A DNA stretch of 47,891 nt from positions 8,607 to 56,497 of the forward strand of contig NZ_PPHG01000068.1 of the NCBI RefSeq assembly GCF_002904295.1, given 5' to 3'. Source of the stretch: Amycolatopsis sp. CA-128772. GTDB taxonomy: Bacteria; Actinomycetota; Actinomycetes; Mycobacteriales; Pseudonocardiaceae. The notes under the pieces were generated by a model. It was not told where the DNA came from, searched no databases, and worked only from the letters and a program-made list of their open reading frames with translations. Numbering within the stretch: the first letter of the stretch is position 1; every line of letters begins with the position of its first letter. Both the position numbers and the translations under genes were made by a program. Of the stretch, positions 41,686 to 47,891 are shown in pieces.

Positions 41686-42825
41686 ATGCGCAGCAGAACC
41701 CTTACCCTCCTCGCCGCCACGGTGAGCACCGGCCTGGTGCTGACCGCTTGCGGTGCCAACAGTTCGAACAGCGGGGGCACGGGGAGCAGCTCCGCTTCCT
41801 CGTCCGCCCCGGCCGCCGGCGGCGGTGCCTCCGGCAAGGTCGGCGTCATCCTGCCGGAGACCGCCAGCTCGGCCCGCTGGGAAGCCTTCGACAAGCCGAT
41901 GCTGCAGGCCGCCCTCTCGGCGCAGGGCTTCGAGGCCGACGTCCAGAACGCCCAGGGCGACGCCCAGAAGTTCTCGACCCTGGCCGACGGCTTCATCAGC
42001 TCGGGCGTCAAGGTCCTGATCATCGCCCCGTCCGACCCGGCCGTCGGTGCCGCCGTCGAGGCCAAGGCGAAGACCGCGGGCATCCCGGTCATCAACTACG
42101 ACCGCCCGAGCCTCGGCGGCAGCGCCGAGTACTACGTCTCGTTCGACAACGAGAAGGTCGGCCAGCTCCAGGGCCAGGCCATGGCGGACGCGCTGAAGGA
42201 CAAGGCCGGCGCGGGTGTCGTCCAGATCGAGGGCGCCCCGACCGACAACAACGCGACCCTGTTCACCAAGGGCCAGGACTCCGTCCTCGAGCCGCTGTTC
42301 TCGGCGGGCACCCTGAAGCGGATCCAGAAGCAGCCGATCAACGACTGGGACAACCAGCTCGGCGGCACGACGTTCGAGCAGATCTTCCAGGCCAACGGCG
42401 GCAAGGTCGACGGCGTCGTCGCGGCGAACGACGGCCTGGCCGGCGCGGTCATCACCATCCTCAAGAAGAACGGCCTGAACGGCAAGATCCCGGTCACCGG
42501 CCAGGACGCCACCGCCGACGGCCTGATGGCGGTCATGCGCGGCGAGCAGTACATGACCGTGTTCAAGCCGATCAAGGAAGAGGCCGAGGCGAGCGCGAAG
42601 CTGGCTGCCGCCCTGGCCAAGGGCGACAAGGCCGGGGCCGACGCCATCGCGACGGGCAAGCTGCACGACCCGAAGAACAACCGGGACATCAAGTCCGTGC
42701 TGCTGAACCCGACGACGATCCTGGCGAAGGACATCAAGACCGTCGTCACCCAGGGCTACGTGAAGGCGTCCGAGATCTGCGGTGGCGACCTCGCCGCCAA
42801 GTGCAGCTCGCTCGGCATCTCCTGA
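41686..42825 (+). CDS. Sugar ABC transporter substrate-binding lipoprotein (xylose-type)
   Basis: A 379-aa lipoprotein. Signal peptide with lipobox LVLTAC, Cys near residue 23, then a Ser/Gly linker and a two-lobed periplasmic-binding domain of the RbsB/XylF class (KVGVILPETASSARWEAFDK onward). The pattern of SSARW, INYDRP and GQDATADG agrees with D-xylose-binding proteins; other pentoses are possible. First gene of the operon; start ATG at 41686 with GGAAGGAACGAGG upstream. A strong hairpin follows the gene. Confidence 0.88.
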   Translation: MRSRTLTLLAATVSTGLVLTACGANSSNSGGTGSSSASSSAPAAGGGASGKVGVILPETASSARWEAFDKPMLQAALSAQGFEADVQNAQGDAQKFSTLADGFISSGVKVLIIAPSDPAVGAAVEAKAKTAGIPVINYDRPSLGGSAEYYVSFDNEKVGQLQGQAMADALKDKAGAGVVQIEGAPTDNNATLFTKGQDSVLEPLFSAGTLKRIQKQPINDWDNQLGGTTFEQIFQANGGKVDGVVAANDGLAGAVITILKKNGLNGKIPVTGQDATADGLMAVMRGEQYMTVFKPIKEEAEASAKLAAALAKGDKAGADAIATGKLHDPKNNRDIKSVLLNPTTILAKDIKTVVTQGYVKASEICGGDLAAKCSSLGIS

Positions 42826-42850
42826 GCCGCCCGCAGTACCCATGAACAGC

Positions 42851-42889
42851 CGGGCCGGGACGCGCACCCCGACGGCGCGTCCCGGCCCG
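42851..42889 (+). terminator. Intra-operon hairpin (attenuator or mRNA stabiliser)
   Basis: Fifteen-bp stem CGGGCCGGGACGCGC / GCGCGTCCCGGCCCG with a 9-nt loop, between the binding-protein and ATPase genes. Such hairpins usually keep binding-protein mRNA more abundant than the transporter genes. Confidence 0.7.
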
Positions 42890-43043
42890 GTCCCCACCCC
42901 TCGCTTCAAGAATCGGCGGAGCCGATTGCGACGGAGGCGAAGCCACCCGACGCAGTCGGGTTCGGACCCACGGGGCGCAAGGCCCGTCGCACACCTGACC
43001 CGAGCGGCGGCACAGGGAAGAGAAATTCGGAGAAAGCCCATCC

Positions 43044-43817
43044 ATGAGTGAGCCCATTCTCGAAATCAAGGGCCTGAACAAGAGCTTCGGCCCCGTCCAC
43101 GTCCTCCACGACGTGGACTTCGACGTGCGTGCGGGGGAAGTGACCGCGCTGGTCGGCGACAACGGCGCCGGCAAGTCGACCCTCGTCAAGTGCATCGCCG
43201 GCATCCACCCGTACGACTCGGGGGCCGTGCGGTTCAACGGGCAGGACGCCCACATCCGCGGGCCGAAGGACGCGGCCGACCTCGGTATCGAGGTCGTCTA
43301 CCAGGACCTCGCGCTCGCCGACAACCTCGACATCGTCCAGAACATGTTCCTCGGTCGCGAGCGCGGCAGCTCGTGGAAGCTGGACGAAGCGAGCATGGAG
43401 AAGGCGGCCCGCGAAACCCTGGCCTCCCTCTCGGTCCGCACGGTCAAGTCCGTGCGCACCCCCGTCTCCTCGCTGTCCGGTGGCCAGCGGCAGACCGTGG
43501 CCATCGCGAAGTCGGTGCTGTGGAACAGCAAGGTCGTCGTGCTCGACGAGCCGACCGCCGCGCTCGGTGTCGCGCAGACCCGGCAGGTGCTCGATCTGGT
43601 CCGCCGGCTCGCCGAGCAGGGCCTGGGCGTCGTGCTGATCAGCCACAACATGGCCGACGTGTTCGAGGTCGCCGACCGCATCGCCGTGCTCTACCTCGGC
43701 CGGCTCGTCGCCGAGGTGCACACGAAGGACGTCACCCACGGCCAGGTCGTGGAGCTCATCACCGCCGGTCGCTCCGGTGACCTCGGCCTGGCCCGGCCCG
43801 AAGCCGTGGTCCTGTGA
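43044..43817 (+). CDS. Sugar ABC transporter ATP-binding protein, single domain
   Basis: A 257-aa ATPase that powers the importer. Walker A GDNGAGKST near residue 39, Q-loop in VVYQDLALAD, signature LSGGQRQ near 147, Walker B VVVLDEPTAA near 165, and the switch His in LISHNM. Its style is that of RbsA/XylG, yet those proteins have two fused ATPase domains of about 500 aa; this one has a single domain and would act as a homodimer. Start ATG at 43044. Its stop overlaps the permease GTG by 4 nt. Confidence 0.9.
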   Translation: MSEPILEIKGLNKSFGPVHVLHDVDFDVRAGEVTALVGDNGAGKSTLVKCIAGIHPYDSGAVRFNGQDAHIRGPKDAADLGIEVVYQDLALADNLDIVQNMFLGRERGSSWKLDEASMEKAARETLASLSVRTVKSVRTPVSSLSGGQRQTVAIAKSVLWNSKVVVLDEPTAALGVAQTRQVLDLVRRLAEQGLGVVLISHNMADVFEVADRIAVLYLGRLVAEVHTKDVTHGQVVELITAGRSGDLGLARPEAVVL

Positions 43818-45304
43818 GTGCGAAGAGAGAACCGGAAATGACTGAAACCCCTGCCAAGCACGAGGCGGCCACCCCGGCCTCGGAAGCCCTGGCGCACACC
43901 CAGAACCCCACCGCGGCGATCTCCGACTTCGGCATCGACACGACATCGATGTCAACCGGCGAAGCGGTCCGCGACTACTTCGCCCGCCTGCGGGCCGGCG
44001 AGCTCGGCGCGCTGCCGTCGCTGTTCGGCCTGCTCGTGCTCGTCATCCTGTTCACCGCGCTGTCGGACAACTTCCTCACCCTCGCGAACATCGCGAACGT
44101 CTTCCCGCAGGGCGCCGGCGTGATCATCATCGCGATGGGCATCGTCTTCGTGCTGCTCCTCGGCGAGATCGACCTGGCCGCCGGGGTGGCCTCCGGTGTC
44201 GCCGCGTCGGTGATGGCCCTGCACTACGTGCACGCCGGGAACCTGCTGGGCTCGATGGGCAACGGCGTGTTCATCACCTTCATCGCGGTCCTCGCGGTGG
44301 CCATGCTGCTGTCGGCCTACCAGCGGATCTGGGCCGGTTCCGCGCTGTCGCTGGTCGGCCTGCTGATCGTCGCGATCGGGGTCCCGGCCAACGCGTGGCT
44401 GGAGATCCTGCTCGCCATCTGCGTCGGCACCGCGATCGGCTGCATCACCGGCTTCCTCGTGTCGAAGATCGGCATGCCGTCCTTCGTCGTGACGCTGGCG
44501 CTGTTCATCGTGTGGCAGGGTGTCCTGCTGCAGTTCATCGGTGAGGGCGGCACGATCGGCATCACCAACTCCGACGTCCTGTACAAGATCGCCAACGGCA
44601 ACCTGAGCGTCCTGGGCAGCTGGATCTTCTTCGTCGTCGCCGCCGGCGGCTTCGCCGTGGTGACGCTGCTCAGCCACTTCAAGCGGCTCCAGCGCGGCCT
44701 GGTCGTCCAGCCGACGTCGCTGGTGCTGATCAAGGTCGCCGCGCTCGTCGTCTTCTCGGCGCTGGGCACCTGGCTGCTGACCGTCGACCGCTCGCAGAAC
44801 AAGGCGGTCGTCACCATCCAGGGCATCCCGTACGTCATCCCGCTGATGCTGGTGCTGCTGGTGGCCGGGACCTACGTGCTCAACCGCACCCGCTACGGCC
44901 GCTACGTCTACGCGGTCGGCGGCAACAAGGAAGCGGCCCGCCGCGCCGGTATCGACGTGCCGAAGATCCGCGCGAGCGTGTTCGTCATCGGCTCGGCGAT
45001 CGCGGCGATCGGCGGCATCGTCGCCGCGTCGAAGGTCGGTTCGGTCAGCCCGCAGTCCGGTGGCCTGAACACGCTGCTGTTCTCGGTGGGCGCCGCGGTC
45101 ATCGGCGGCACGTCGCTGTTCGGCGGCAAGGGCCGGGTGGCCGACGCCGTGGTCGGTGGTCTCGTGATCGCCGTCGTCATCAACGGGCTGGGCCTGCTCA
45201 AGCAGACCGCCGCGGTGGTGAACATCGTCACCGGTCTGGTCCTGCTGCTCGCCGCCACGGTGGACGCGCTGTCCCGGCGCCGAGCGGCTGCGTCGGCGCG
45301 CTGA
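43814..45304 (+). CDS. Sugar ABC transporter permease (XylH-type)
   Basis: A 496-aa membrane protein, longer than ribose-type permeases (about 330 aa) and close to xylose-type ones. An N-terminal 70-residue cytoplasmic extension is followed by roughly 12-14 membrane segments; the conserved GRYVYAVGGNKEAARRAGI loop, which touches the ATPase, lies near residue 360. Start GTG at 43814; an ATG at 43838 is possible. Operon with the ATPase. Confidence 0.9.
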   Translation: MSAKREPEMTETPAKHEAATPASEALAHTQNPTAAISDFGIDTTSMSTGEAVRDYFARLRAGELGALPSLFGLLVLVILFTALSDNFLTLANIANVFPQGAGVIIIAMGIVFVLLLGEIDLAAGVASGVAASVMALHYVHAGNLLGSMGNGVFITFIAVLAVAMLLSAYQRIWAGSALSLVGLLIVAIGVPANAWLEILLAICVGTAIGCITGFLVSKIGMPSFVVTLALFIVWQGVLLQFIGEGGTIGITNSDVLYKIANGNLSVLGSWIFFVVAAGGFAVVTLLSHFKRLQRGLVVQPTSLVLIKVAALVVFSALGTWLLTVDRSQNKAVVTIQGIPYVIPLMLVLLVAGTYVLNRTRYGRYVYAVGGNKEAARRAGIDVPKIRASVFVIGSAIAAIGGIVAASKVGSVSPQSGGLNTLLFSVGAAVIGGTSLFGGKGRVADAVVGGLVIAVVINGLGLLKQTAAVVNIVTGLVLLLAATVDALSRRRAAASAR

Positions 45305-45315
45305 ACCAGCATGGG

Positions 45316-46497
45316 ATGATAAAGCCCGTGACCAGCACACCCGTTGCACGACCGGACGAGGTGCGCCGGCACAACCGCACTACCTTGCTCCGCCTGCTGC
45401 ACGTCAGCGGGCCGAGCACCCGGGCGACCCTGGCCGCCGAGCTGGGGCTCAACCGGAGCACGATCAAGACCCTCGTCGACGGGCTCGCCGAAGCCGGCGT
45501 CGTCGAGGAGAAGGTGCCGAGGCCGGGACGAGGGGCGGGCCGCCCCTCGCTCCTGGTCCTGCCCCAGCCCCACGCGGCGGTCGTGCTCGCGGTCGACCTG
45601 CAGGTCGAGCACGTCGCGATCGCGCTGGTCGGGCTGGGCGGGCAGATCCTGGGCCGCAACAGCTGGAACCTGCGCGGCCGGATGGGTCAGCCCGAGGAGG
45701 TCATCACCCACATCATCGAGTCGACGGCCATCTTGGCCGGCGACCTCGACGTGACCCCGGTGGCGGCCGGGGTGTCGGTGCCCGGCGTCGTCCGGCGCGC
45801 GGACGGGCACGTGCACGAGGCCCCGAACCTGCGCTGGACCGACGTGGCGCTGGGCGAGCGGCTCGGCGGGGTGCTGCAGATCCCGATCCTGGTCGGCAAC
45901 GACGCGGAGTTCGGCGCGGTGGCCGAGCACCTGCGCGGGGCCGCCCGCGGGGCGTCCGACATCGTGTACATCTCGGCGGACGTCGGCGTCGGCGGCGGCG
46001 TCATCGCCGAAGGGGCGGCGCTGCGCGGCGGCTCGGGGTACGTCGGCGAGATCGGGCACATGGTGATCCGCCCGGACGGCCGGGCCTGCTACTGCGGCAG
46101 CAGCGGCTGCTGGGAGACCGAGGTCGGCGAAGCGGCGTTGTGCCGGGCGCTCGGGCTGGCCGAGGACACCGCGCGCGGGGCGATCCTGTTCGAACTGCGC
46201 GAGCTGGGCCGCGACCCCGAGGCGTCGATGACGCGGCTCGCGGAGTTCGCCGAGTGGCTGACGCTGGGGCTGATCAACGTCGTCAACCTGCTGGGGCCGC
46301 AGCTGGTGATCCTCGGCGACCTGCTGACGGTGCTGCCGGAGGCGGTCCTGCGGCACGTCGGCGCGGAGGTCCGGCGGCGGAGCCTGGTGAGCCGCGCGGT
46401 CGGCGGCACCCGGATCGTGAGCTCGGCACTGGGGGCCGACGGGCGACTGCTGGGTGCGGCCGAGGTGGCGTTCGAAGTCGTGCTGGATTCTGTCTGA
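45316..46497 (+). CDS. ROK family transcriptional regulator (XylR-like)
   Basis: A 393-aa repressor. A winged helix lies at residues 20-75 (STRATLAAELGLNRSTIKTL); the ROK sugar-kinase-like domain follows with the zinc motif CYCGSSGCWE near residue 258 and GGGVIAEGAALRGGSGYVGEIGH before it. Kinase residues may be kept, but proteins with this N-terminal domain act as sugar-responsive repressors. It probably represses the transporter operon just upstream. Start uncertain: ATG at 45316 or GTG at 45328. Confidence 0.88.
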   Translation: MIKPVTSTPVARPDEVRRHNRTTLLRLLHVSGPSTRATLAAELGLNRSTIKTLVDGLAEAGVVEEKVPRPGRGAGRPSLLVLPQPHAAVVLAVDLQVEHVAIALVGLGGQILGRNSWNLRGRMGQPEEVITHIIESTAILAGDLDVTPVAAGVSVPGVVRRADGHVHEAPNLRWTDVALGERLGGVLQIPILVGNDAEFGAVAEHLRGAARGASDIVYISADVGVGGGVIAEGAALRGGSGYVGEIGHMVIRPDGRACYCGSSGCWETEVGEAALCRALGLAEDTARGAILFELRELGRDPEASMTRLAEFAEWLTLGLINVVNLLGPQLVILGDLLTVLPEAVLRHVGAEVRRRSLVSRAVGGTRIVSSALGADGRLLGAAEVAFEVVLDSV

Positions 46498-46512
46498 TTT
46501 TCTGTCTGCTTT

Positions 46513-46561
46513 CGTGTCCGTAATCACTGCGGTTCGCGGCCATAACGTGATATCGGACACG
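46513..46561. promoter_or_regulatory. Interrupted inverted repeat after the ROK gene
   Basis: CGTGTCCG (46513-46520) plus ATCAC (46523-46527) pair with GTGAT (46547-46551) plus CGGACACG (46554-46561), separated by a 2x2 mismatch; the loop is 19 nt. It is followed by a true terminator at 46578. Could be an operator or a 3' UTR structure. Confidence 0.45.
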
Positions 46562-46577
46562 CAATCTGCAAGATGCA

Positions 46578-46615
46578 GAAAGGCGGCCGGTGCCTGTGCG
46601 CACCGGCCGCCTTTC
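46578..46615. terminator. Bidirectional terminator hairpin
   Basis: Sixteen-bp perfect stem GAAAGGCGGCCGGTGC / GCACCGGCCGCCTTTC with a 6-nt loop, between convergent ROK and DUF7455 genes. Confidence 0.8.
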
Positions 46616-46627
46616 GTTGTCCGGAGG

Positions 46628-46807
46628 TTACCGCTGGATGTCGGCGGACAGTTCCTTGAGCTTGGCCTCGTGCTCGCGGGCGTGGTGTCCGCAGAAGAGC
46701 AGTTCGCCACCTCCCGAGAGGATGGCTCGTACCTGAGCTGCTGCGCCGCACCGGTCACAGCGGTCGGCGGCGGTCAGTTCGGGGCGGGTGAGCGTCGGCG
46801 ATGTCAT
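46628..46807 (-). CDS. DUF7455 small zinc-ribbon-like protein
   Basis: A 59-aa protein of an actinobacterial family. A CDRCGAAAQVRAIL segment and LLFCGHHAREHEAKL supply four Cys/His ligands for one zinc ion. Function unknown; members are abundant small proteins next to sigma or helicase genes in many actinobacteria. Start is the ATG at 46807 with GGAGGGAG upstream. The 46808-47073 gap to the divergent EamA gene holds both promoters. Confidence 0.88.
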   Translation of the reverse strand: MTSPTLTRPELTAADRCDRCGAAAQVRAILSGGGELLFCGHHAREHEAKLKELSADIQR

Positions 46808-47073
46808 GGGGGTCTCCCTCCGTCCCGGCACCGGTCGCCCGGTGCCATCGATCCAGCTACGCCCACTTCGGGACTGCTGCCGGTGGCGGCGATCGCCTCC
46901 GGCTCCGCGTGTTCGTGCTTCCACTGTTCCAGACGTTTCGCGGCTCGCAAGTGTTCCCGCGCCGGTGGGACCTGAGTCACGTCGATTTACCCCGGATGCC
47001 GTAACCGGATCCCGCATTCCAGGAGACGAATACCCGGAGAGTTACGTTTTCCGTGGTCAGGCACCATGGGGCT

Positions 47074-47891
47074 GTGAGTACGGTGACTTCGCCGCGACGG
47101 CTTTCCGCGGTACCCGCTCCGCTCTTGTTCGTTCTCAGCGGAATTTCGATGTACGCCGGCGCGGCGGTCGCGGTCGAGCTTTTCGGCCACGCGACGCCGT
47201 CGGGGGTGGCCTGGCTGCGCTGCCTGGGCGCGGCGGTGGTCCTGCTGGCCTGGCGCCGCCCAGGCCGCGCGGCCTGGCGGGGCAGGCGGCTGCTCCTGGC
47301 GATCGTGTTCGGCGTGGTGACGGCGGGCATGAACGTGCTGTTCTACGAGGCGATCGCGAGGCTCCCGCTGGGCACGGCGGTGGCGATGGAGTTCGCGGGC
47401 CCGGTGGTGGTGGCGGCCCTGGGCTCCCGCACCCTGCGGGACGTCCTGGCCCTCCTCCTGGTGGCGGCGGGCGTGGTGGCGATCGCGGACGTCCGCCTCG
47501 ACGGCAGCTTCTGGGGAGTGGCGTTCGCCCTGGGCGCAGCGGCCGCTTGGGCGGGCTACATCCTGCTGGGCAAGCGAGTGGCGGTGGGCGGCGACGGCAT
47601 CGACAGCCTGGCGATCGGCTTCGCGGCGGGGACGCTGGTGCTGTCGCCGCTGGCGTGGGGGACGGGACAGGTGTGGTCTTCGCCACGGTTGCTGCTGCTG
47701 GGGGTCGGGGTGGGGGTGCTGTCGACGGTGGTGCCGTACGCGCTGGACCAGGTGGTGCTGCGGCGGGTGGGCCAGGCCCGGTTCGCGACGCTGCTGGCGC
47801 TGCTGCCGGTGACGGCGGGGGTGATGGGGTTCGTCCTGCTCGGCCAGGTGCCGGGGGTGGTGGAGGCGGTCGGGACGCTTGCGGTGGTGGC
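47074..47891 (+). CDS. EamA family (DMT) transporter, truncated by the window end
   Basis: At least 272 residues of a ten-TM drug/metabolite transporter. The first EamA repeat begins near residue 16 (LLFVLSGISMYAGAAVAVE) and contains YEAIARLPLGTAVAMEF near 92; the second begins near 150 (GVAFALGAAAAWAGYILLG) with VVPYALDQVVLRRVGQARF near 225. Such proteins export amino acids or metabolites (RhtA-like). The GTG start at 47074 overlaps the stop of a three-codon frame (ATG GGG CTG TGA). The 3' end lies outside the window. Confidence 0.88.
   Translation, partial: MSTVTSPRRLSAVPAPLLFVLSGISMYAGAAVAVELFGHATPSGVAWLRCLGAAVVLLAWRRPGRAAWRGRRLLLAIVFGVVTAGMNVLFYEAIARLPLGTAVAMEFAGPVVVAALGSRTLRDVLALLLVAAGVVAIADVRLDGSFWGVAFALGAAAAWAGYILLGKRVAVGGDGIDSLAIGFAAGTLVLSPLAWGTGQVWSSPRLLLLGVGVGVLSTVVPYALDQVVLRRVGQARFATLLALLPVTAGVMGFVLLGQVPGVVEAVGTLAVV

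Overview
The window is GC-rich actinobacterial DNA with dense genes, GTG starts, many 4-nt start/stop overlaps and strong G+C bias at third codon positions. Gene content points to Actinomycetota of the Pseudonocardiaceae type, and Amycolatopsis or a close relative is my best guess: a KstR-type steroid regulon, SigB, a DasR-like regulator, and DUF3039, DUF3099 and DUF7455 proteins. No rRNA, tRNA, CRISPR array, transposase or phage gene was seen. Assignments rest on motifs and remembered family sequences; no database search was run.

Layout. 0-5.3 kb: a 21-bp repeat array, an Lrp/AsnC regulator divergent from an M20 amidohydrolase, a possible small membrane ORF, a second amidohydrolase, an alpha/beta hydrolase and a RidA protein. 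5.3-17.6 kb: steroid side-chain catabolism (fadA5, cyp125, a DUF35-ltp4-ltp3 operon, echA19, fadD19) with five KstR-like boxes at the three divergent or upstream promoters, interrupted by a dienelactone hydrolase, a transglutaminase and a BrkB protein, and followed by a nitronate monooxygenase-like protein. 17.6-24.5 kb: secreted trypsin-like protease, APC permease divergent from a DasR-like GntR regulator, two paralogous lipoproteins with matching ECF-like promoters, an RlpA-like secreted protein and a class I fumarase. 25-33.5 kb: sigB, a methyltransferase-dtd operon, M20 peptidase, DUF3099, psuK-psuG, a SpoOM-HD pair and DUF3039. 33.6-41.1 kb: a secreted protein whose 3' end is duplicated, an RND exporter, a second BrkB protein and a DEAD/DEAH helicase. 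41.1-47.9 kb: a xylose-type sugar ABC transporter with ROK regulator, a DUF7455 protein and a truncated EamA transporter.

How genes work together. FadD19 activates the steroid side chain after CYP125 has oxidised C26; EchA19 hydrates the enoyl-CoA and FadA5 thiolyses the ketoacyl-CoA. The roles of Ltp3, Ltp4 and their DUF35 partner are not settled. PsuK and PsuG degrade pseudouridine. The lipoprotein, ATPase and permease at 41.7-45.3 kb form one importer controlled by the adjacent ROK protein.

Most unusual signals. (1) A family of perfect palindromes with core CTTTCACGTGAAAG, close to a ParB site, sits beyond gene ends, with flanking stems that differ from copy to copy but stay complementary. 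(2) A dispersed palindrome TCCACWGTGGA recurs about seven times, mostly inside genes, where it forces rare ACT or AGT codons. (3) A 21-bp repeat family occurs as a direct array at one locus and as an inverted cluster at another, the latter flanked by a 138-bp duplication of a gene end.
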